A stretch of DNA of 64,000 nucleotides from a virus. The stretch covers positions 1 through 64,000 of the IMG/VR virus record IMGVR_UViG_3300046012_000505, one strand, 5' to 3'. The notes below the pieces were generated by a model, which saw nothing but the letters and a program-made list of their open reading frames with translations, was not told the DNA's origin and searched no databases. Below, one piece after another: positions 30,541-37,347 of the stretch. How positions within the stretch are numbered: position 1 is the stretch's first letter; each line of letters begins with the position of its first letter. The position numbers and the translations under genes were made by a program.

Positions 30541-30647
30541 ATACGTTTCCTCGAATACAGCCTCCTGCTGCGCACGATGCGCGGCCGGAAGATTCGCTCA
30601 CCGAGCGCCTTCGCCGCGGCGCTCCGGGATTTCTTCGGCTTGCGCAT
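30501..30647 (-). CDS. Tiny basic protein overlapping a tRNA gene
   Basis: 48 residues from ATG 30647, with AAGGAG six bases upstream. The product is extremely basic (MRKPKKSRSAAAKALGERIF, then RPRIVRSRRLYSRKR) and the last 13 residues (MERAIGQGAERAC) are encoded by the 5' half of tRNA-Ser(GCT). The first 35 residues look like a complete small conserved phage protein, so the extension into the tRNA may be the result of loss of an older stop codon. A nucleic acid-binding role is likely from charge. It is the only protein gene inside the tRNA array. Confidence 0.65.
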   Translation of the reverse strand: MRKPKKSRSAAAKALGERIFRPRIVRSRRLYSRKRMERAIGQGAERAC

Positions 30648-30661
30648 GGCGCGCTCCTTGT

Positions 30662-30750
30662 TGGCGGAAGGCGGAGGAATCGAACCCCGATCGCTCATCA
30701 CGAACCCCTGGTTTTCAGGACCAGTTGCCAGCCATTTAGCGGCACCTTCC
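30662..30750 (-). tRNA. tRNA-Ser (TGA)
   Basis: Acceptor GGAAGGT with GCCTTCC, G73, CCA. Anticodon stem CTGGT/ACCAG, loop CCTGAAA gives TGA. Long variable arm, class II. Confidence 0.93.
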
Positions 30751-30755
30751 ATAAT

Positions 30756-30833
30756 TGGTACTCGCGGTCGGATTCGAACCGACACTGTCTTCCTTCTGAG
30801 GGAAGCGACTCCTTCCAGTTGGTCTACGCGAGC
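30756..30833 (-). tRNA. tRNA with Leu anticodon (CAG), short variable arm
   Basis: Acceptor GCTCGCG with CGCGAGT, A73, CCA. Anticodon stem CTTCC/GGAAG, loop CTCAGAA gives CAG. The variable region is five bases (class I), not the long arm of ordinary tRNA-Leu. Confidence 0.85.
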
Positions 30834-30834
30834 A

Positions 30835-30911
30835 TGGTGCATGCGGAGAGATTCGAACTCTCACTTGACGGCTTCTCGAACCGCTTCCTCTGCCAGTTGG
30901 GATACGCATGC
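30835..30911 (-). tRNA. tRNA with Leu anticodon (GAG), short variable arm
   Basis: Acceptor GCATGCG with CGCATGC, A73, CCA. Anticodon stem GCGGT/GCCGT, loop TCGAGAA gives GAG with C at position 33. The variable region is five bases. Confidence 0.78.
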
Positions 30912-30913
30912 GT

Positions 30914-30988
30914 TGGTGCGGGCGTAGGGAGTCGAACCCTAAGAGCCTGGGGTTTAAGCCCGGCTGCGTCGCCGTGCGCCACGCCCGC
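30914..30988 (-). tRNA. tRNA with Leu anticodon (TAA), short variable arm
   Basis: Acceptor GCGGGCG with CGCCCGC, A73, CCA. Loop CTTAAAC gives TAA on a stem with one mismatch. The variable region is five bases. A shift by one would read UUA (ochre suppressor) but would lose U33. Confidence 0.72.
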
Positions 30989-30993
30989 GTTGT

Positions 30994-31069
30994 TGGCGTC
31001 CCGTGGGGGAATCGAACCCACCGTTCCCGACTTGAGAGGCCGGTTTCCGAACCACTAGAAGAACGGGAC
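30994..31069 (-). tRNA. tRNA-Glu (CTC)
   Basis: Acceptor GTCCCGT with ACGGGAC, G73, CCA. Anticodon stem CCGGC/GTCGG, loop CTCTCAA gives CTC. Confidence 0.92.
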
Positions 31070-31073
31070 ATGA

Positions 31074-31144
31074 TGGAAGCCGGTGACGGTAGCGCGCCGC
31101 CCTCGGGAGCTTCAAAGGCTCCCTCACTCCTTGAGCAACCGGCC
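31074..31144 (-). tRNA. tRNA-Gln (TTG), atypical arms
   Basis: Acceptor GGCCGGT with ACCGGCT, U73, CCA. Anticodon stem GGAGC/GCTCC, loop CTTTGAA gives TTG. The D arm is short and the T-loop (CGCGCTA) is non-canonical; total length is 71. Confidence 0.65.
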
Positions 31145-31149
31145 AGAGA

Positions 31150-31224
31150 TGGAAGCGATCGGGGGAGTCGAACCCACCATCAGCGCGTTCAGAGCGCGCC
31201 GTCCTACCGTTGAACGAGATCGCC
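31150..31224 (-). tRNA. tRNA-Gln (CTG)
   Basis: Acceptor GGCGATC with GATCGCT, U73, CCA. Anticodon stem GCGCG/CGCGC, loop CTCTGAA gives CTG. Confidence 0.92.
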
Positions 31225-31225
31225 A

Positions 31226-31300
31226 TGGAGCCCGCGGCGCAGAATCGAACTCGCGTCGGCCAGGTACAGGCTGGCTGCTCTGCCACTGAGCTACACGGGC
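31226..31300 (-). tRNA. tRNA-Thr (TGT)
   Basis: Acceptor GCCCGTG with CGCGGGC, U73, CCA. Anticodon stem GCCAG/CTGGC, loop CCTGTAC gives TGT. Confidence 0.92.
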
Positions 31301-31303
31301 AAT

Positions 31304-31377
31304 TGGGGTGAAGCCGGGGATCGAACCCTGCTCTCCGCGTTCACAGCGCGGTGTCCTGCCACTGAACGAGCCTCACC
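31304..31377 (-). tRNA. tRNA-His (GTG)
   Basis: Acceptor GTGAGGC with GCTTCAC, the His-specific C73 and a genomically encoded extra G at -1, CCA. Anticodon stem CCGCG/CGCGG, loop CTGTGAA gives GTG. Confidence 0.95.
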
Positions 31378-31384
31378 ATCGACT

Positions 31385-31456
31385 TGGAGTCGCAGTCGGG
31401 AATTGAACCCGACCGCGCGGTTTTGCAGACCGCGCCGTCCGCCTGGACACCGCGAC
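31385..31456 (-). tRNA. tRNA-Cys (GCA)
   Basis: Acceptor GTCGCGG with CTGCGAC, U73 as expected for Cys, CCA. Anticodon stem GCGGT/ACCGC, loop CTGCAAA gives GCA. Short D-loop. Confidence 0.92.
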
Positions 31457-31459
31457 AGT

Positions 31460-31530
31460 TGGCACCAGCGGAAGGAATCGAACCCTCGTCCAGGCGTTTG
31501 GAGTGCCTGTTGGCGCCACGCCACGCTGGT
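31460..31530 (-). tRNA. tRNA-Trp (CCA), shortened D arm
   Basis: Acceptor ACCAGCG with CGCTGGT, G73 as expected for Trp, CCA. Loop CTCCAAA gives CCA on a stem with one mismatch. The D arm is GGCG/CGCC with a three-base loop. Confidence 0.82.
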
Positions 31531-31533
31531 AAT

Positions 31534-31610
31534 TGGCTCCTCACCCAGGACTCGAACCTGGAACGACGAGATTAACAGTCTCGCTCCCGTGCCGACCGGG
31601 ACCGTGAGGA
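31534..31610 (-). tRNA. tRNA-Asn (GTT)
   Basis: Acceptor TCCTCAC with GTGAGGA, G73, CCA. Anticodon stem CGAGA/TCTCG, loop CTGTTAA gives GTT. Confidence 0.94.
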
Positions 31611-31618
31611 ATAAAACT

Positions 31619-31694
31619 TGGAGCGGACGGCCGGAATCGAACCGTGCTTAGGGCGGTTTGGAAGACCGCTGGGCAGCCAATGCCCCACATCCGC
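31619..31694 (-). tRNA. tRNA-Gly (TCC)
   Basis: Acceptor GCGGATG with CGTCCGC, U73, CCA. Anticodon stem GCGGT/ACCGC, loop CTTCCAA gives TCC. Confidence 0.94.
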
Positions 31695-31697
31695 AAT

Positions 31698-31773
31698 TGG
31701 TGCCGCCCCTCGGGATCGAACCGAGATATCCGGTTCTTCAAACCGGCGCCTTGACCACGTCGGCCAGAGCGGC
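31698..31773 (-). tRNA. tRNA-Phe (GAA)
   Basis: Acceptor GCCGCTC with GGGCGGC, A73, CCA. Anticodon stem CCGGT/ACCGG, loop TTGAAGA gives GAA. Confidence 0.93.
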
Positions 31774-31885
31774 AAATGGGAAACAGGAGGTCTGACTGGT
31801 GAGGCCAGTATTCTCCTGCCCGGCATCGCGACAGACAGGGGACCACCCTGCCCGCCCTAGCCCCATCGTGCGCCAATCGGCGCGT

Positions 31886-31957
31886 TGGTTGCAGCGGTCG
31901 GAGTCGAACCGACGCGACTGAGTTTATGAGACTCAGCGGGAACCGTTCCTCACTGCA
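31886..31957 (-). tRNA. tRNA-Met (CAT), shortened D arm
   Basis: Acceptor TGCAGTG with CGCTGCA, A73, CCA. Anticodon stem TGAGT/ACTCA, loop CTCATAA gives CAT. The D-loop is about three bases. It could be elongator Met or an Ile2-type tRNA; the U1-A72 pair argues against a bacterial initiator, although not decisively. Confidence 0.82.
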
Positions 31958-31958
31958 A

Positions 31959-32053
31959 TGGTAGTCGTCGTAGGTTTCGAACCTACCCGTTCCAGGCCGT
32001 CCGCCCGGTCTCGCGCGCTTATAAGGCGCACCCGCTCACCAGAGCCGACGACC
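31959..32053 (-). tRNA. tRNA-Ile (TAT) with long variable arm
   Basis: Acceptor GGTCGTC with GACGACT, A73, CCA. Anticodon stem TGCGC/GCGCG, loop CTTATAA gives TAT. About 27 bases separate the anticodon stem from the T-stem GTAGG/CCTAC, a class II-type variable arm that is abnormal for Ile. Total length is 95. Confidence 0.75.
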
Positions 32054-32058
32054 AAATA

Positions 32059-32132
32059 TGGAGCGTCCGCCGGTAATCGAAACCGGTCCTTCTCGTTGGC
32101 AACGAGAGGCTCGACCCTCGAGCTACGGACGC
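32059..32132 (-). tRNA. tRNA-Gly (GCC)
   Basis: Acceptor GCGTCCG with CGGACGC, U73, CCA. Anticodon stem TCTCG/CGAGA, loop TTGCCAA gives GCC. Confidence 0.94.
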
Positions 32133-32136
32133 GAAT

Positions 32137-32211
32137 TGGTGGACCTATGGGTAGTCGAAACCCAAGACAGTGATCTTGCAAAGATCGCCCGCTGTTCCGC
32201 AGCTTAGGCCC
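32137..32211 (-). tRNA. tRNA-Ala (TGC)
   Basis: Acceptor GGGCCTA with TAGGTCC, A73, CCA. Loop TTTGCAA gives TGC on a GATC/GATC stem. It is the first tRNA of the array in the direction of transcription. Confidence 0.9.
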
Positions 32212-32330
32212 ATAGCGGCACGCATGGCTGCGCGCCGCGAAATTCTGCCGACGCTTGAAACCAGCCTGCCCCGCCGGTCCGCATCTCTGCGGGTTTGATC
32301 GGAGCCGAACTACAAGCCGCCGTAACAAAC

Positions 32331-32359
32331 AAAAAACCCTCTCCGGGTGAGGGAGAGGG
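32331..32359 (-). terminator. Intrinsic terminator upstream of the tRNA array
   Basis: On the minus strand a perfect 8-base-pair stem (CCCTCTCC / GGAGAGGG) with a seven-base loop is followed directly by TTTTTT and then GTTTG. It ends transcripts coming from the portal region. The remaining 119 bases to tRNA-Ala hold no gene and presumably the array promoter, which I could not identify. Confidence 0.85.
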
Positions 32360-32594
32360 CTTGGTCTTCGTGACCTGTGGTGCTGCGGTTTACGCGCTCC
32401 ACCCCTCTCCGGTCGTACCCATCCCGTGATTTCTCGCGGGTTGATAGGCGCACGCAATGGCGAACCGCCGGACCGATCGCGTCGGTTCCGGAAGTATCTG
32501 CCAGGCGGTTGTGCGTAACGATTTCATGTGGGGGAAGATGCTCGCGAGTTGCGGCGGTGTCAACAGGAATTCACGGAGCGTTCATTTTTTCAGA

Positions 32595-32822
32595 TCACGC
32601 GCGATCAGAGATTCCGCGGAGCCGGTCACGGCGATGCAAAAACTCCGCTTCACTCTTTGGCAGTCCGCAATCGCAATTTGAATCGACGCAGATATTGCCG
32701 GCCCCGCCAAAAACTACAGGATGGTCGACATTCCACTCAGCCCAAACGGCCGCAGACACGGCGTCGATGCCGGCCTCACGATGATGGTCCGTCCAACTTC
32801 TGACTCTTGACGCCCTATCCAT
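32595..32822 (-). CDS. Possible small protein, unrecognised
   Basis: A 75-residue frame from ATG 32822 (GGAG about ten bases upstream). The product has a plausible composition (REAGIDAVSAAVWAEWNVDH, ending KSEAEFLHRRDRLRGISDRA) and a DH followed by two cysteines, faintly like an HNH remnant, but no complete motif. The surrounding 350 bases are clearly less GC-rich than the phage average, which suggests recent acquisition. It might be a decayed homing nuclease. The stretch 32360-32594 holds nothing else that I can support. Confidence 0.35.
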   Translation of the reverse strand: MDRASRVRSWTDHHREAGIDAVSAAVWAEWNVDHPVVFGGAGNICVDSNCDCGLPKSEAEFLHRRDRLRGISDRA

Positions 32823-32845
32823 TGTCTACCAACTCCGTTCTGTAA

Positions 32846-35485
32846 TCAAATCACCCGCGGATGACCACTCGGCGGTTTCGCGAGACCACCTTTGTCGCGA
32901 GCGGCCTTCGCGGCTGCTTCGCGCTCGGCCTCGGCAGCGGCCATCTCGTCGGCGTGGTGACGGTCCTCCTGAGCGATGACGTCGCGGTGGTGCTCGTCCG
33001 CCTGCCGGTGCTCGGCGACGCCGCGCAGGTGCTCGCGGATTACGCCGCCAGTCTTGGCGCCCATCTCGGCGGCGTGCCGATCGGCATCGGCGGAAAGCTC
33101 GTTCCTCTGCTGGATATGATCCGACACGAGGCCAGCCGCGTGACGCGCCTGCTCAGCGGCCAAGCTGTCGCTGTGCTGCTGCAAGTCTGACGCGATGCCG
33201 GCGTGCGTCTTCGCCAGGTCGGCATTCGCCTTGATCTGTTCCGTCTCCTCGCGCATGCCGGCGACACGCTCGCGCGACTCGCGATCGGCGGCGCGATCGG
33301 CGGACTCGACGGCCACCTCGCGGGCACGCGCGTCTTGCGCGGCCTTCGCCTCGATCGCGTCCTGCGCACTCTGCGCCGCGTTGGCCTGCTGCTTATTCGC
33401 CTCGGTCGAGGCTTTCAACTGCAGCGCCGCCATCTTCGCCGGGTCCGGCGGCGGCGCACCAGGCGCCGGTGCGCCGGGCGGAGGCGGTGGCGCGAACAGC
33501 TTCTGGTAATTGCCGATCCCGATCATCTTCAAGATCATGCTATCGACCGCCTTGCCGTCGTACAGCCCGGGGTTCATCGCCTGCAGCTGCTTGATGGCGA
33601 CCGCCTTCATGATCCGCTGCATGTGGCTCGAGGTGTTCGGGTCGGCGGCCGGCACGATGTCGCACTTTTCGAGCGCGGCGATGAACTGCGCCTGTTTCCA
33701 CGGCTTCGCGCATTTCGGATTGTGGCGCCAGAACGCTTCCGGGTCTTCGCGGAACCTCTCTTTGAGCAGCTGGAATTCCTCGCTCTGCGCGGCGTGCAGG
33801 CGGACGTGCACCGCTGACAGCATCTTGCCGGCCTGCTCAATGAGCGCCAGAGTCGTGCCGACCGGCGCGTCCTGGCGCCCCTCGCCGACCTGGAGCTCGG
33901 CCGTGCCGCCGACGCGCTGGCCGGTGGTCTCGACGTCCTTGACCAGCATCGCGAGCCCTTGGCCCACGTCCTTGTAGGGCAACGGCATCACGACGTTCTG
34001 AATGGGCTGCGAGCCGGTCTGGATTTTCGCGCCCATGCCGGGCCCGACGCGGAACACGTTGGTCTGCTGGCGACCAACCGAGTCGGCGTACAGGAAGCCG
34101 GGAAAAGACGCGAACATGCCGGTGTCGAGCATCATGCGCCACGCCGCGGTCAGCGCCTTGTCGGCATTGCCGAGCAGGTGCAGCAGGCCGATGTCGTAGA
34201 AGCCCATGGCGGGGATGAACGGGAATTTGACGAACACCCGCTTGGGCAGGCAGTTGATGTCGTCCTTCTTCCAGTTGCGGCGTATCTCGAGGATTTGCCG
34301 GCTGTCCTTGTCAAGCGTCACCCGGTAGGGAAGCTCCAGCCCGGTCGGCTTGCCGTCGCTGTCGACGTGCTCGAGCCCCTTGATGTTCAGTTCCGTGTAG
34401 CACTCGTAGATCGTGAACTGCGCGTCTTCCGGCCGCTGCATCCGATCATTGAAGCCCTGCACCATCGCGATGGTCGTATCGACGGCGTTCGGCTGGTAGG
34501 TCGGCTGGCCGGCGGTGAGGCTCCCGAGGTTGCGGTAGACGCCGGCGATCTGCATGCGGACCAGCGTCGAGCGGCGCATGAGAATACGGTGCGTGACGCG
34601 TCCGGAATCCTCGAAGTCGTTCGCGGCGTTCGACACGATGAGGTCCGACGCATCGACCGAGCGCGAGATCGGCATCCGGCGGATCGGGCAGTTGTAGACC
34701 TTCTTGAACCCGGCGCCGCCGAAGCCGACCCAAAACAGCATCCGGTCCGTGTCGGGCCGATAGCCCTTATCTGTCGCGGTCAGGTAGTGGTTGAAGTCTT
34801 TCTCTAGCGCTTCGGCGAGATCGTCGCCGTCCTCATCGGTCTGCGCGTTTGGATCGGCGGAGGCGGCCGCGGGGTCCGGACCGTCCGTCAGTTCCGGGCC
34901 GCCGTTGTGGCCGATGCCAGGCGGAGCGCCCGGCGGCGGCGCAGGCTTGATCGGCGAGTCGTCGCGGACCTTGACTGGTCCGCCGGCTGGCAGCAGCTCG
35001 GCGCTGGCATTCGACTGGAACCGGATCACGGCCTCGGTGAGCAGCGGGTGACGGACCGTCGACATGCCCTCGACCGGCGCCGATGCCGTGCCGGTGTCGC
35101 CGCGCGGCTCCTCGAGCTTGAAGCCCAGCAACTCGATGCCGGCCGCGCGGGTTTGCAGCCATTCGTCGCGCGACTGGTCGTCCTGCTGGATCGCGTCGCT
35201 CAATTGCGAGGCGATGCGCCCGAGCTCGCCGGGATCGATGAAGTCGGCGAGGTTGGCGTCGTGGTCTTCGGGGTTGATTTTCTTCGCCGCCGGCGACTGC
35301 GGGCTGAGGTCGATCTTTACCGAGCCATCCTCGACCTCGATTTTGAGCGCGCCGGAAGCCGGGTCCGCCGTTCCCTCGGCGGTTTCCTCGCCGGGCAGGA
35401 TGATAACCGTCGACTCGCCGGGCTCATCGTTCGCGGCGGCCGGCTCCGGCGCCGGCATGAACCCTCTGGCGAGATTGGCGACCAT
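32846..35485 (-). CDS. Portal protein
   Basis: An 879-residue protein from ATG 35485 (a second ATG nine codons on, after GAGGG, is possible). The central region, residues about 120-620, has portal features: DDQSRDEWLQTRAAGIELLG, DRMLFWVGFGGAGFKKVYNC, KRVFVKFPFIPAMGFYDIGL, VGGTAELQVGEGRQDAPVGT and LSAVHVRLHAAQSEEFQLLK. It forms the twelve-subunit ring through which DNA is packaged and ejected. The C-terminal 200 residues are a long Ala/Gln/Glu/Arg coiled coil, like the barrel of P22-type portals, and explain the large size. It lies downstream of the terminase genes as expected. Confidence 0.88.
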   Translation of the reverse strand: MVANLARGFMPAPEPAAANDEPGESTVIILPGEETAEGTADPASGALKIEVEDGSVKIDLSPQSPAAKKINPEDHDANLADFIDPGELGRIASQLSDAIQQDDQSRDEWLQTRAAGIELLGFKLEEPRGDTGTASAPVEGMSTVRHPLLTEAVIRFQSNASAELLPAGGPVKVRDDSPIKPAPPPGAPPGIGHNGGPELTDGPDPAAASADPNAQTDEDGDDLAEALEKDFNHYLTATDKGYRPDTDRMLFWVGFGGAGFKKVYNCPIRRMPISRSVDASDLIVSNAANDFEDSGRVTHRILMRRSTLVRMQIAGVYRNLGSLTAGQPTYQPNAVDTTIAMVQGFNDRMQRPEDAQFTIYECYTELNIKGLEHVDSDGKPTGLELPYRVTLDKDSRQILEIRRNWKKDDINCLPKRVFVKFPFIPAMGFYDIGLLHLLGNADKALTAAWRMMLDTGMFASFPGFLYADSVGRQQTNVFRVGPGMGAKIQTGSQPIQNVVMPLPYKDVGQGLAMLVKDVETTGQRVGGTAELQVGEGRQDAPVGTTLALIEQAGKMLSAVHVRLHAAQSEEFQLLKERFREDPEAFWRHNPKCAKPWKQAQFIAALEKCDIVPAADPNTSSHMQRIMKAVAIKQLQAMNPGLYDGKAVDSMILKMIGIGNYQKLFAPPPPPGAPAPGAPPPDPAKMAALQLKASTEANKQQANAAQSAQDAIEAKAAQDARAREVAVESADRAADRESRERVAGMREETEQIKANADLAKTHAGIASDLQQHSDSLAAEQARHAAGLVSDHIQQRNELSADADRHAAEMGAKTGGVIREHLRGVAEHRQADEHHRDVIAQEDRHHADEMAAAEAEREAAAKAARDKGGLAKPPSGHPRVI

Positions 35486-35569
35486 TGGCGCGCACAGACC
35501 CTGATGCGGCCAGCCCGCGGCGTCGCGGAACAGCGGCAGAGGAGGTCACCCGGCAGCGCGCCAGGAAGG

Positions 35570-35998
35570 TTAGCGGCGAGAGAATAGCACGGGTGCCCGG
35601 TCGAGGGTAAGGGCCGCTGGCGACCCTCGGCTGGCGCCGGAATGGCCCGCCAACTCCCGCTCCATAGCGCGGCGCATCGCCGCGCGCCTCGACGCCTTCG
35701 CCCGCCCGCGGGCCAACGCCTCGGCAGGCGCGGCAAGGGAGCAGAGCGTTTCCGGGAGATCGCGCCCTCTATAGGCAGCAACGAACTCTTCCGCCGTCAT
35801 GTCGCCCTTGACGTTGTTGCAGCGGTAGCAAGCAGCGACGATGTTGCGGGCGCCACGACCGCCCCGCGAGCGCGGGAGGACGTGGTCGCGGGTGACGCTA
35901 TTCGGGCGGCCGTAGGCCAGCACCATCTCGCGCCGGCAGTAGTGGCAACGGCCGCGGGATCGCTGGAAGAGGTGATTCAGAGAAGGTCCAGAAGGCAT
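35570..35998 (-). CDS. HNH endonuclease
   Basis: 142 residues if started at the ATG at 35998 (MPSGPSLNHLFQRS); an upstream TTG would add 12. The HNH core is complete: GRCHYCRREM, then VTRDHVLPRSRGGRGARNIV and ACYRCNNVKGDM, with two CxxC zinc knuckles and the DH/N active-site residues. It is followed by an Arg/Ala-rich tail. HNH genes near terminase and portal can assist packaging, or it may be a homing nuclease; the domain is only about 75 residues of the total. The 257 bases to the next gene (36010-36254) hold no supported feature. Confidence 0.85.
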   Translation of the reverse strand: MPSGPSLNHLFQRSRGRCHYCRREMVLAYGRPNSVTRDHVLPRSRGGRGARNIVAACYRCNNVKGDMTAEEFVAAYRGRDLPETLCSLAAPAEALARGRAKASRRAAMRRAMERELAGHSGASRGSPAALTLDRAPVLFSRR

Positions 35999-36254
35999 GG
36001 CACACTCGCGCGACGCAAACGACAGGGCGACCAACTAGGATCGCTTCAACCACTGTCCGCGTTTTGCGTGCGAGCGCTGCATGATGGTCCCGTATAGCAA
36101 ATAGCCTGGCCGCACGACAGCCAAAACTAACGCGGTGGTCGACGCCTTTGCGGGGATGATCTTCCCGGGGCCCGCATTCAAAGCGCCTCTTTAATAGGGG
36201 TCGTTACCTTCCCGAAACTGACGCCACCGCTCGCCTGCCAGCATTTCCCCCGAA

Positions 36255-36737
36255 TTACTCCACGCCCTCGCCGATCGGCGGGAACGCCTTGCCGAGTTCA
36301 TCGATGCCGCGCGCGGTCAGCCGGCATCTCGGCGCCGCCGTCTCATGCTGCCAAACGGCACCGGACCCGGTCCAATTCACCTGCTGGCGATGGACGCCGA
36401 ATTCGATCCAGCCGGGCCCGAGCAGATGCCGAAGACTTCCGACATTCACCTCGATCCCCTGCGGCCCCCTCGCGCCGGCAAGGTCGAGACGCCGCAACTC
36501 CTCGAGTTCCTTCGCCGTCGGCTCCCGAAACAGTTCCGGCCGATCCCGCCGCCGCGTCGCCTCGCGCCACGCGTTCGCCGCCCGATCGTGCGCTGCGGAG
36601 AACCGCCCGGCCGCCGACTTGAACTGCTCGTCGCGCTTCTGAGCGATCAGCGCGTTCTCGACGCTCTTGATCGCCGCCGTCGAGAACAGCAGCGCCTCGA
36701 GGTCGTCGCTGTCGATGGTGACCGGCACGCCCGTCAC
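36255..36737 (-). CDS. Hypothetical protein
   Basis: 160 residues from a GTG at 36737 that overlaps the stop of the preceding gene by four bases (GTGA). The N-terminal half is helical (VTIDSDDLEALLFSTAAIKS, SVENALIAQKRDEQFKSAAG). The rest holds GIEVNVGSLRHLLGPGWIEF and a C-terminal ARGIDELGKAFPPIGEGVE. I do not recognise a family. Its place between portal and terminase suggests a minor packaging or early virion gene. Confidence 0.7.
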   Translation of the reverse strand: MTGVPVTIDSDDLEALLFSTAAIKSVENALIAQKRDEQFKSAAGRFSAAHDRAANAWREATRRRDRPELFREPTAKELEELRRLDLAGARGPQGIEVNVGSLRHLLGPGWIEFGVHRQQVNWTGSGAVWQHETAAPRCRLTARGIDELGKAFPPIGEGVE

Positions 36738-37078
36738 TGCGCGCCGCCCTCGGTCACGAAGTCGCGATACAGCGACGGCGTTTCCGCGGTGATCCGCTCG
36801 AAACTGTCCCGACACCGCTGCGTGTTGAACCCGACCGGCGCCCGGTAGCCATCGACGATCGGCCGCGGCTTGCCGTCCAGGCCCTGCCCCATCCCGACCA
36901 GCATCGGAACCGGTGGGTTCGCACAGCAGGCGCCGAACTTCGATCCCGGCGCGTTAGGCAGGTACGCCGTGCACATGCCGCATGACTCGATCTCCTGCTC
37001 GACGGACGGCCGGATGATCGGCGACGATGGCGCGTCGTTCGCGACGGCGGGAAGTTCGAATTCGGGTAGGTCGGCCAT
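36734..37078 (-). CDS. Small cysteine-containing protein
   Basis: 114 residues from ATG 37078. A cysteine cluster CGMC...GACCANPP at residues about 33-53 suggests bound zinc. The C-terminal part (NTQRCRDSFERITAETPSLY, then RDFVTEGG) is helical. It overlaps the next gene by four bases. Proteins with this CGMC/CC arrangement occur in phages next to terminase genes, but no role is known to me. Confidence 0.7.
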   Translation of the reverse strand: MADLPEFELPAVANDAPSSPIIRPSVEQEIESCGMCTAYLPNAPGSKFGACCANPPVPMLVGMGQGLDGKPRPIVDGYRAPVGFNTQRCRDSFERITAETPSLYRDFVTEGGAQ

Positions 37079-37095
37079 CTATCCCCTCGTCTTCC

Positions 37096-37347
37096 TCACG
37101 GCATAACCGCCATCAACCCCTCGCGGTGCACCGACAGAATGAAATCCCGCTGGCGCAGATCACTGTCCGACAACCCGGTCGCCGCTATCTCCGCCAGCTT
37201 CGCCTTCGCCTCATCGACCAGCGCCGGGTTCAAAGCCGCCGCATCGGCAAATGCCGCCGTCACTTTGGCGACCGGTTCCTGAGAAAGCACCTTGGCGCGG
37301 TAGTAGCGGCCGAGGAAGTCGTCGAGGGTGACGATAGGCGGAGTCAT
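37096..37347 (-). CDS. Small hypothetical protein
   Basis: 83 residues from ATG 37347, chosen because it overlaps the upstream stop by four bases (ATGA). The sequence is helical: IVTLDDFLGRYYRAKVLSQE, then ALNPALVDEAKAKLAEIAAT and SDLRQRDFILSVHREGL. No family recognised. Confidence 0.65.
   Translation of the reverse strand: MTPPIVTLDDFLGRYYRAKVLSQEPVAKVTAAFADAAALNPALVDEAKAKLAEIAATGLSDSDLRQRDFILSVHREGLMAVMP

Noticed and set aside
28930-32211. CRISPR array, because of regularly repeated TGG...TCGAA blocks
   Set aside because: The repeats are tRNA T-arms and CCA ends, each unit folds as a cloverleaf, and the intervals are not uniform spacers.
31933-32457. A 174-codon minus-strand frame across the tRNAs and terminator
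   Set aside because: It reads through four tRNA genes and a terminator and its product is Arg/Pro-rich without any motif.
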